Shown here: positions 55,901 through 64,000 of the stretch, one piece after another
Numbering within the stretch: position 1 is the stretch's first letter
Layout of the letters: each line of letters opens with the position of its first letter
Made by a program: the position numbers and the translations under genes
Origin: Patiria pectinifera
Taxonomy: Eukaryota; Echinodermata; Asteroidea; Valvatida; Asterinidae
Reading direction: 5' to 3'
Length of the DNA: 64,000 nt
NCBI GenBank assembly: GCA_029964075.1
Contig: CM057149.1
Location: forward strand, 30,394,197-30,458,196
The notes under the pieces: model-generated
What the model was told of the DNA's origin: nothing
Database searches by the model: none
Seen by the model: the letters and a program-made list of their open reading frames with translations, nothing else

Positions 55901-58900
55901 TTTAAAAGTGATAACACCCAAAAAACTGCCACCGTTCACACTACAAAGCTATCACACATTTTCCAGTTCTAGATGTGTATACCTTGCCAAATATTGCTAT
56001 GAACCAGTGATGTAGTGCCTTGATGCTGGGCCTTGGCCTTAAGGCTGCCTTAAGGCTGGACTTTAAGGCCTTGGCCTTGAGGGATCAGTGCCTTGCAATT
56101 TTGAGTCAAGGCTCTTCAAGGCCCATAGATTTTTGCATTTTCCAGATAAATCTGTTTGAAATTTTGCTGTTACCATTTTAATCGTGTTACCATGGAGGAG
56201 GGAAACACCCTATAGATTTGTGTGTTGGGCACACTTCCACTTTTATAGCATCACATTTTGTTACCATTGTAGTAGATTTGCTGCAACAATATTCTGTACA
56301 CTTGTGGGGCTAATGAGATGATCACTTAAATTGTATACAATTATGTAATAGATCTGATTGGTTGTATATGTCTCCCTGATAAGTGCTAAAGATTTGCATG
56401 TATCTGTTTTAGATAATGCTAATATTTCTAATATCCCAAATCAGTTTCTTGGATCCCCCTTTTGTTACACTCGGGAGAATTGTGCGTCAATATATCGTTA
56501 TTTTGTTTTAGTTAAACCATATTCATGAAGACCTGAACTTATACTTTAATATATAGATACCGGTACAATGCAGTCATAAAACAGTGTATGCGAGCATGTT
56601 GATTGCAATTAAAGACAAGTTGTTCTTCTTAATGAGCGATTCGTGATGATGTGTCATGTGACTATAATTAGTTATATATTAGTGGTCATTTTAAAAAACA
56701 GGGCCTTGGCCTTGGCCTTAGCCTTGAGGGTTAAGCCTTGGCCTTGGCCTCGAGGCTTGAGGGTCAAAGCCTTGGCCTTGAGGGTCAAAGCCTTTGCTCC
56801 AACACTGCTATGAACATTGCTCTTTTCGATCATTTGATACCGGTGGCCCAATTTTTGGACCGAAGCTGATAGCTTAATTGAATCTTTATTTGTAAGGATA
56901 CCGGGTTGTCTGTTGCACTGTTCAGCTCGGTCGTCAAGATGCCTTTCACAAATGCAATGGTGTCATTGACGATACCGTGAACCTGAGATGGAAAAGGGAA
57001 GTTTTTTTGTTCAACCCAAAGTTCAAATTCAAGTGACATCAGACATTGACAGAAAGATAAAGTCGACGTGCAAGTGGCATTCACAATACAGTTTTATGCA
57101 TTTTTCTTTTTGACAGGAAAAAACGGACACCAAATTTAGTGAATCACAGAATGACCCACATATGCACGTCAATAAACTCTCTCTACCTGCGGGCAGCAGC
57201 GCAAGGTGTAGGCGTCTTGCACGCGGTCACAGAATCGATGACTCTCGGAAATTTCTGAGGGATGGACGTCTGAGGCCAGGAGAGAACGCAGGTTGCTGGC
57301 CACTTTCATCTGACCTTTATGGGGTCTGGCTGCGTGGATGTCTGTACCGGGTATGTGTAAAAGACATAATTGTTGATTTAGAAGCGCCCTCAGCTGATTC
57401 AGAATGGAAAGTGGTGGCAGTCAAAAATAAAGCTCTATCGATGCAGCCAAAAAGTTTATTTTGCAATATTCGTGGATGTAATGCTTGGAATCACTTACCA
57501 ATCTTCAGTTTTCACAACTTTGCTATATTTTACTATATTTACATGACCCCAAGTAAATAAGCTGTACAAATCAATTGACCAAAGTATTTTGGGGGCTTTA
57601 CTTGAGTTGCTGTGAGTGGTTAACTGTTTACTCTGAGATCATTCCAATTCGACAGGAATTTACAGAGAATTCTGAGACTCCCGGCCCCCCAACCCCCCCC
57701 CCCCCCAAAAAAAATGTTTGTTTACGGTACTGCCCTAAAAATTATCCAGGTATGTTTGCAGGAAAATAATTTCATTTCATATCTTTTTTATGTTTGTCTG
57801 TTAGTCTTTTATACGTACCTTGTTCATTTTCCTGTTTAATTTAACTGTTTTATTGTTACATAAACCCATTAAAGCACACACAAAACTTGCATACAAAAGA
57901 TTTTTTTTCAAAAAAACTTGTGTGGCAATTAAAAGTTTGAAGTCGGCAATCTGGCTGCAAAAATCCAGGTAAGTTGGGTTACTATGTATACATGCAATAT
58001 TGTTGTTTGGCCTGAAGTTCTGGAAGTTAAAGGCCAGCCACTTTAACTTAACACGGGACTTTATGCCACCTTGTAAGTTCGAGTACAAAGGAGTGGAGAA
58101 TTCTAGGAAGTTCATATGAAAAATCGCCTCTGGAGTTAGGGCTGAAGGAAAGAAACTTACGACTTTCAAACGCAGAGTTAGTTCCCTTCAAGACATCCAG
58201 GGTCAGAGCGGCAACCACGTCGGCCTGACGTGCGATAGCTGCAGCACGCTCAACAGCTGAAAGCAAAGGTTGTAATTCCTGTCACTTTCTTACAAACATT
58301 GACTGTTGTAAAAAATATACAATACCAACAGAACAGATCAAATTGGGGTAACACCTCCCCCCCCCCAAAAAAAAAAAAAATAATTGGGGTAATCCTTCCC
58401 CCCCCCCCCAAAAAAAAGACCTCCCCTTATTTGGCAGCTGTAAAATCAAAGAATGTATTACTGAGACTGGTCAGTGTACAGACTCAGTGAGGTTTCTTGG
58501 GCAGGGCTAAGGGAAAGGGGGGTGTAACCTGGACTGTCACGCACTACAGATAGTTACTTGAGTTCTACTAATGGTTAGGGTTCGTGACTCATGATCAGAG
58601 GGTCAGGGGTTCAGCTGCTGGTCATATGTTGTGTCCTTGGGCAAGCCACTTCACCCCCACTTGCCTCTCTCCACCCAGGAGGATATAAATGGGTACCAGC
58701 ATTAGCTGGGGAGTAACCTGCGATGGACTAGCATCCCATCCAGGGGGAGTAGAAATAGTCTTAGTTGTTTCATGCCACTGAAACCAGAGACAAACGCCGG
58801 CCTGATGGGTCACATAGGCTCGTGACAGACTTTGGTTTACTTTACTACTCAACAATTTTGAAATTAGCTTCAAAACACATACGACACTGAAGTTGGTAAC

Positions 58901-61045
58901 CATAATCCAAATGTCCAAATGAATGACGGTAAAACTTGATAAATGATCAAGTGATGTTTACATGACTTCATTTCAGAAAATTTAAATTTACCTTCGGTTC
59001 CGAGTGCTGTAATCAGCTGTGTTCCATTGATCAAAGCCAGACCCTGTCGAGAGAGATCACAATAATAATCCCCACAAAATGTAATGATGATCGAGCACAA
59101 TTTTGACGTGTCGAGTATGAGTACTTTACTGCCCGAGTACGAGTACCGTCATTGCGAGTAAGAGTACTTTGACATTCAAGTACTAAAGTAGTACTCGAGT
59201 ACGAGTACCAAGTACGAGTACTACGACACTGAATGTAATTACATCAGGGACGAGTTTACCTTCCAACTTATAATTAATGGCTTTAGTTTCAGTGCCAAAT
59301 GATTGCAGTAGTTATAGGCTTTTGCTGTTTTCAGTTCAAAGCTTACATGTTCTGGTTAAATATGGTAAATCAACAGCAAATATTATCAAAGACTTTGTCA
59401 TTAATAGAAAAATATTTGAAAAGGTTCCTACCTCTTTTGGGCCAAGTACGACTGGTTCCACCCCATGCATCTTCATAATCTGTCCCAGAAAAATAAAAAA
59501 AAATAAAAAATGAATACATCAGGACTTATTTTAATTCTTAACTTTTAACCAGTAAATTGCTAATTGGACAGTTGGATTTACAATGGATCAAATTTTCCTG
59601 ACACATTATTAGCACTGCAAAAAAATCTTGGACAAAAAGGTTTACATACATCAGACAAAACTTCCGTCTTCCGTGAATGGTTCTTTGGATATTTTGTTGG
59701 CACTGGTAATACAGGAGAATTTAAGCACACATAGGCATTTATGTGGTGAGCAGGTATATCATCTGGAATGTTTATTTTATCTAATTAAGGCCATCAATTC
59801 CATAATTCTAAGAGTTGAAATATATGTAGAAGGACTTGATTTCTGTACCGTCTTAGCATCAGCCCATCCTGTTCTCGGACTCCACATCTTCCCTTCCCCC
59901 ATCATACCCAGGGCTAGGTGGCTCAAGGGGGCCAGGTCACCGCTGGCCCCCACGGTGCCTTTCTCTGGAACCAAGGGCAAGCAGGATGCTGAAAGGTCAA
60001 GAAAAAACATAGTCAGTGAAAATCAAGTATCTTAAGAGCTAAGTATCTTAAGAGCTTGTTCTCAAGGCAGGTATTAATGCTACCAATTTGGGCGATTCAC
60101 AATGCAGTGCGCCACCAAAAGTTTGCCATGGAGAGTCCATTTTTCAAGTTTAGGTCGACAAAACATGGCCCATTTGAACAAGTATCAGCAGACAACTTGA
60201 ACTAATTTGTTAAGGAATGAGACATCGCATTCTGCCGCCTTACAAAAACACCATAGTGATAACAAGAAAAGGGCAAACATATACTTGAATTATACGCTTA
60301 CGAAACTACTGGCCGGAAAAACTAACAAATTCAAACGTCCTGCGCTGTGAATGTGTCGACCATCTCCCACAATGCGCTGGGATAAATGAACTCTCCGTGG
60401 CAAACTCTTGGTGGCGCACTGCAAAATCGCCCAAATTCGCATGAGTTGAGTTTTGTCCCAGATGGTTTTTGATGACTAATTTGCTAAACATTCGCATTCA
60501 TTAACAGCTGAACCAGCCTTAAGTCTGTCTTATTGTGGCTCCTAGCTGTTTTCATTTGAAAACCTGATTTTTTAAATCTTTGAACAGTAAAAGCTTTTGT
60601 GGGAATGAAATAAATGTTTACAAATGAGGATATACCTTTTGTCACAAAGCAAATTATTAACAGCATTGTGACGTAATGTGCCATTCCTTTGGGAGTTTGA
60701 TTTGTTTATATTTGATAGTTTTTGATGGAGAGCTGATCAATGAAAAGAAACTGTTGACTAAATTGACATCTTAAGAAATGTTATGAAAGACGGTGTGTAC
60801 ATACCCGAATACTGTACACATTTTTTTTTTAATTAAAAAAAAAAGGTCAGAAAAAGTGTTATTATTAGAGCAAAATCTTACAATTAAAGGCATCAATCAT
60901 GCTCCTCAGATTCTTTGGGGACAGACCACTATGACCCTTAGCGATCACGTTGATGCGTAGCGCCAGCAAGCGACGAGTGCGCTCCGGGGTGAGGGGCTGG
61001 CCCACCCCGGCGGCATGGGAGCGAATCAGGTTCTCCTGTAACTCA
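49871..61045 (-). CDS. HAL: Histidine ammonia-lyase (histidase), 3' fourteen exons; 5' exons outside window
   Basis: Histidase removes ammonia from L-histidine to give trans-urocanate, the first step of histidine breakdown. Minus-strand exons in transcript order: 60882-61045, 59849-59988, 59432-59479, 58992-59043, 58161-58256, 57187-57341, 56902-56982, 55509-55574, 54581-54659, 53007-53093, 52273-52407, 51173-51281, 50359-50428, 49871-49996. They total 1408 nt (468 aa plus stop). All are GT-AG and phases agree. Landmarks: [18 protein letters not shown] (Ala-Ser-Gly forms the MIO electrophile), [47 protein letters not shown], and the catalytic-region QEDHVSMGG. About 190 N-terminal residues, including the expected YGITTGFG segment, were not found between 61046 and 64000. 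The protein ends in a basic tail, PVKRKRMK. Confidence 0.97.
50190..50232. repeat. Perfect 15-bp hairpin
   Basis: AATGTTCCATTCCAC (50190-50204) and its exact inverse (50218-50232) flank a 13-nt loop AAGGCGAAGCCGA. It lies in the last HAL intron, 127 bp from exon 50359-50428. Confidence 0.85.
50700..51117 (-). mobile_element. SINE (minus) with tandem partial duplication
   Basis: 50700-50958 carries the minus-strand SINE blocks GGATGGGATGCCAGTCCATC, TGGCTTGCCCAAGGACACAA and GGATTCGAACCCCTGACC. The head half, from CCCCAGCTAATGCCGGCACC onward, is repeated at 50956-51117. The same family occurs in plus orientation at 58575-58830. It lies in a HAL intron. Confidence 0.75.
51301..51832 (-). mobile_element. 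TTAA-flanked palindromic MITE, copy 3 (inverted, in HAL intron)
   Basis: Reverse orientation relative to the copies at 1191 and 19615. TTAA lies at 51301-51304 and 51829-51832, with the end sequence GCAAATGTTGTATATTCCC. The central palindrome at 51637-51670 is perfect over 34 bp, but its arm reads CCAACGGTGGTCGG. One position differs from the other copies and the partner base in the other arm has changed to match. Confidence 0.8.
53297..53919. mobile_element. Long foldback element, about 620 bp
   Basis: The left end AGTGTGTCTAAAAAAAA pairs with the right end TTTTTTTTGAGACACTT. Arms of about 280 bp stay alignable throughout (GAGACATCAAACGT, TTTTGACAGAGTTATGAGT, GCCTGGCCTACAAAAATGTG). The short loop includes ACATGTAAACATGT. 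It lies in the HAL intron between exons 53007 and 54581. Confidence 0.85.
54487..54498 (-). promoter_or_regulatory. Candidate DR1 nuclear-receptor site
   Basis: TGACCTTTGACA (minus strand TGTCAAAGGTCA) fits the HNF4/RXR DR1 consensus. It is followed by GACCCCTGACCT about 22 bp later. It is intronic in HAL and supported by motif match only. Confidence 0.25.
55675..56873. mobile_element. Foldback element family F, copy 2, interrupted by a hAT-like insertion
   Basis: 55675-56004 and 56808-56873 together match 44158-44540. The two parts are separated by an 803-bp insertion with its own target duplication. The element ends 29 bp from HAL exon 56902-56982. Confidence 0.85.
56005..56807. mobile_element. 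hAT-like non-autonomous element with 8-bp target duplication
   Basis: Ends CAGTGATGTAGTGCC and GGCTCCAACACTG-type (CAGTG..CACTG) are flanked on both sides by CTATGAAC (55997-56004 and 56808-56815), the 8-bp duplication typical of hAT. Both subterminal regions hold many GGCCTTGGCCTTGAGGG words, likely transposase-binding repeats. No transposase frame is present. The middle is AT-rich. Confidence 0.88.
58575..58830 (+). mobile_element. tRNA-derived SINE (plus), HAL intron
   Basis: GGTTAGGGTTCGTGACTCAT and GGGTCAGGGGTTCAGCTGCT form a weakened tRNA-like head. They are followed by TGTGTCCTTGGGCAAGCCAC, CCACCCAGGAGGATATAAAT and GATGGACTAGCATCCCATCC. It is the opposite orientation of 50700-51117. 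Confidence 0.75.
59100..59235. repeat. GAGTAC-rich segment, possible hAT end
   Basis: About ten GAGTAC/GTACTC words occur in 120 bp, ending CTACGACACTG. The inverse start CAGTGTCGTAGTACTCG looks like a hAT terminus with subterminal repeats, but a clean partner end and target duplication are not visible. Confidence 0.45.
59849..59988 (-). CDS. HAL: HAL exon carrying the MIO-forming Ala-Ser-Gly
   Basis: This 140-nt exon reads [20 protein letters not shown] and then [26 protein letters not shown]. The Ala-Ser-Gly triad cyclises without a cofactor to 4-methylideneimidazole-5-one, the electrophile of all histidase/PAL-type lyases. The triad and its flanks are intact, which argues for a working enzyme. 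Confidence 0.96.
60080..60439. mobile_element. Foldback element, about 360 bp, HAL intron
   Basis: AATTTGGGCGATTCACAATGC followed by GTGCGCCACCAAAAGTTTGCC on the left is mirrored on the right (GGCAAACTCTTGGTGGCGCA, then CGCCCAAATT). Arms are about 60 bp. Confidence 0.75.
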
Positions 61046-61796
61046 CTGTGTGTTAAGGAGAAAGAATGTCTCAAAATATACAACAATGGTTTCCCTGTTA
61101 CTTGAATTATTATGAGCACAGATAAAGTTGTGCATTTTTGGGAGACAAGTTTGTCAATTTTTTGCTTAGTCACGAGCGAATGTAAACTGATCATGTTTCA
61201 AAGGTAAGGCCTAATTAGTCAGACAAACTTACCAGAGAGTATGGTGAAAATGTAAGCTTTGTTTTAAGGCCATATCCTTCCCCCCACAAACAAACTCAAT
61301 AAATAAATAAATAAACAAAGATAAAAAATAACCCCCATTTCACATAAACATCACTTCTGGAGAACCACTGGAGAACCATATATTTGTCCAATTCCTTTTT
61401 TTCTTTCTTTAAAGTTGAAAGCTTTTTTGGCTTTCAGGAATTTTGAGCCAAAAGTTTCATATTCAATTATAATTTTTTTTCAGCAAACATGTACAAACTC
61501 CACAGCTGTTCGAGGTAATGTTGGTGCTGCCTACACGTAAAACAAACAGTATGATGCTCCAATAAGGACAAATCAATCCACTTCACGAATACACAAGGCC
61601 CTTTTTTCCTGTTTACTCAACCTGGCCAACGAATATCATAAAAAAAACCTGGAAATGACTGTCGTGTACATATAATACAGAGAAAAAAGTAAATACGATC
61701 GGCATACTAGTTTGCACCCATATTTTGTTATAGCTAAATGCACTTAAATTATTTTGGTTGTAAATATTAATTTATATGGGACTGGTATGGTAAAAC

Positions 61797-63483
61797 CATA
61801 GATATAGAATAAAACGACTAGATCGGCAGCGCGTCCACACACGCCCATTCACTGTGCGATAAATCTCCGCCATTTTGGTTGTCTCTCGCGGACGCGCAAC
61901 AAATTAACGTAAAGTAATGGAGCTAAATATATCTTTCCTCCAGCACATGACCTAGCTCAACGCGCTCGAAGCTAGAAATGCGCAACGAGTATTTACGCGA
62001 TGCGCACACACGTTAGCGATGCATGGTGCACTGTGCGCGTAAACGGCGTTGCGTTCGTCACATTTTCGTGCATTTGTATCTTTCCTCCAACACGTGACTC
62101 TCCATGCAAGTCCGTGCGTGTGGACGCGCTGCTGATCTACACGTACATGTACAGTCCTTCATTTAAAGAAAATCCAGGAGAGCTATAAATCAAATCCTCA
62201 AAATTTGAGAGAGCAAAAACGCCTCGGAAAAATCTTAAACAGCGAAGCGGTAAAGGTTTTTATACTTTTGTTTTTTATTGCTTTATTTTATTTTATTTTA
62301 TTATTATTATTATTTTTATTTTTATTATTATTGCATAATAACATATGTGCTTTACTTTTGTTTTTTTGTAACTGTGCAATTTGTAAAAAAACTAAAAAAA
62401 ACTAACTAAATGGTTTTAAATAAAATTTAGCTTGTATTTTTAGGCTCTAGTTGTCAGTTTTTTACTTTCATTTCACTTGGTTATACTTGGTTAATAACTA
62501 GTTAATATGGAGCACTGATTCAGATTCATAAAATTAAATAAATTATATGATTAAATGAATTGAAATATATCAATTGAAAGCTAGCTCTAAAAAACAAAAA
62601 AAAATGACACAAACTTGCCTTAAATTTAAGTTTAAAATAAATGCCGCCGATAATCTTAAAATTATAATAAAAAAAAAAAAAATGGTCAAGCATGCCATAT
62701 ACACAATGCCAGTCAGAAACTGAAAAACTACAATAACGCCTGAATCGTCTGAACCGCACTAGTGAATGTGCTGTGTGGTGGTGGGCCGGCAATGAGACTC
62801 GCTTACGGTATATAGGTTTTCGTGACACGCTCTGCATCGTTTCACTACATACCAGTAAAACTTCCTCAAAATAAATCACACGGACAAGAGAAGAGAGATC
62901 TGAGAGTAAATAAGCTTGCAAAGATCCTTCTCAATCCGTGTTTTTTTGGCATTTTTAATGATATCTATTCCCGCCATAACGCATTGCAAACTGCGGCACG
63001 CAGTGCATTACTGCGATTATTTACATTGACTGGTTACGCATTTTCATCATGCCTTCATTGGGACTTAGTGCGCGCGCGGCGCACAGGCCAGTCATTCCAC
63101 TGCACCACTGACGAGTTGCACACGTTTTCTGCGCAGCTCTACCGTGGCAGCTTTGTGCACAGCAGTATAGTACACACACGATCACACTACATTTACACGT
63201 ACTTCGTGATCTGTTAGTTCGTTCATTCATGCGATGTCCAGCGGCATATTATGATTGAGTTGGGGCATATACCCAATAAAAAAAATAGATACAAAGACTT
63301 AAAATCCTTTTGCTTTTTTTTTTCACTTTTTTATTTTTCCCTTCCTGTTTGCCTGCTCTTTTTGGATTTTCTGAGTTTTGCTTTTTGGCGCTCCTTAGTC
63401 GGAGCGCGGCAGTAGGGGGAGCTGGGCGATCGCGCTCCTTATAAATGAAGGACTGCATGTAGTCTTTTTATTCTATATCTATG
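61797..63483. mobile_element. Large inverted-repeat element, about 1.7 kb
   Basis: CATAGATATAGAATAAAA at 61797 is inverted at the right end (ending 63483), followed on both sides inward by GACTA. A second inverted pair inside, GCAGCGCGTCCACAC (from about 61825) and GTGTGGACGCGCTGC (about 62120-62134), delimits a 320-bp sub-block. AGTCCTTCATTTA occurs near 62153 and, inverted, near 63446. No transposase was recognised. Confidence 0.55.
62283..62335. repeat. TTA/TTTTA microsatellite
   Basis: Runs of TTTTA and TTATTATTA within the larger inverted-repeat element. They give low-complexity hydrophobic translations with no gene meaning. Confidence 0.8.
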
Positions 63484-63594
63484 GGTAAAACCATCACATG
63501 TACATGCATACAACACAGAAAACTATGATGGCAAAATGCCATTAACTACATAACAAAGACTACACAGTAACCATGATATGGTGACGACTAAGTA

Positions 63595-64000
63595 TACAGG
63601 GCGACCCCCAAAAAATGCAACCCTGAAACATTTGCCTTTTTTTCAAAAACGTGATCTGTGAATTTTGATGTTTTGGATATCAGATTAAAGCTGAGATGTT
63701 TTTTCTGTCAAATACTAAAAATATCATGAAAACAGCACATTGGGTTGCTGAGAAAATGCCAATTATGTAACACAACTCCCAGTCCATTGTACCTATTTAT
63801 TTATGAAATGTATACAGCGTCATAAATATGTCAACATATTAAAGAAATTGCAAACTGAAAAACATATATTAAAATAACAGAAATGTTTAAATGTGGTAAT
63901 GCCATTGGAATGGACCAAAAAAGAGTTGTGTTACATAATTGGCATTTTCCCAGCAACCCAATGTGCTGTTTTCATTATTTTTCCAGTCTTTGAAAGAAAA
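63595..64000. mobile_element. Foldback element cut by the window end
   Basis: An 85-bp arm at about 63704-63790 (with AACAGCACATTGGGTTGCTG and AATGCCAATTATGTAACACA) is inverted at about 63903-63992. The left outer end, GGGCGACCCCCAAAAAATGC (63599), should recur inverted shortly after position 64000. Confidence 0.7.

Larger units (their letters stand above)
61046..64000. other. HAL intron upstream of the first visible exon
   Basis: No HAL exon encoding the expected segment before LQENLIRSH was found. The stretch is filled by an inverted-repeat element (61797-63483), a TTA-rich microsatellite (about 62283-62335) and the beginning of a foldback (63595 on). Frames here give no recognisable protein. 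Confidence 0.55.

Noticed and set aside
61046-64000. Missing N-terminal HAL exons
   Set aside because: Looked for YGITTGFG-like and preceding exon sequence on the minus strand; nothing convincing was seen.

Overview
The window is nuclear DNA of a marine invertebrate. The genes have many introns with GT-AG splice sites. The introns hold tRNA-derived SINEs, MITE-like palindromes, a decayed Penelope-type reverse transcriptase and many copies of the self-complementary word ACATGTAC. Repeat style and protein similarity suggest an invertebrate deuterostome, perhaps an echinoderm, but the sequence alone does not prove this. All family comparisons are from memory of human proteins; no search was run.

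Three genes can be rebuilt exon by exon. (1) The first three coding exons of a MAGI-family scaffold (PDZ0 plus the start of the guanylate-kinase-like domain) lie on the minus strand at 1867-20866, and the gene continues beyond position 1. (2) A complete urocanate hydratase gene (UROC1) lies on the plus strand at 25500-43510: 18 exons, 2031 nt including the stop, 676 aa, the same length as human UROC1. (3) The 3' fourteen coding exons of histidine ammonia-lyase (HAL) lie on the minus strand at 49871-61045. They encode 468 aa including the MIO-forming Ala-Ser-Gly; the roughly 190 N-terminal residues lie beyond position 64000 or were not recognisable.

Layout: 1-20.9 kb is MAGI with very long introns rich in ACATGTAC. 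20.9-25.5 kb is a head-to-head intergenic region. 25.5-43.5 kb is UROC1. 43.5-49.9 kb is a repeat-filled tail-to-tail intergenic region. 49.9-61.0 kb is HAL, and 61-64 kb is an upstream HAL intron. HAL makes urocanate from histidine and UROC1 consumes it, so steps 1 and 2 of histidine breakdown are adjacent convergent genes.

The most notable non-genic signals are three. A TTAA-flanked element occurs three times with a perfect 30-34 bp central palindrome, and its two arms have changed together in one copy. A tandem repeat has copied the 3' splice site of UROC1 exon 11 three times, and the nearest copy would add exactly 41 open, in-frame codons. A hAT-like insertion with a perfect 8-bp target duplication sits inside a foldback element whose unoccupied relative lies 11 kb away.
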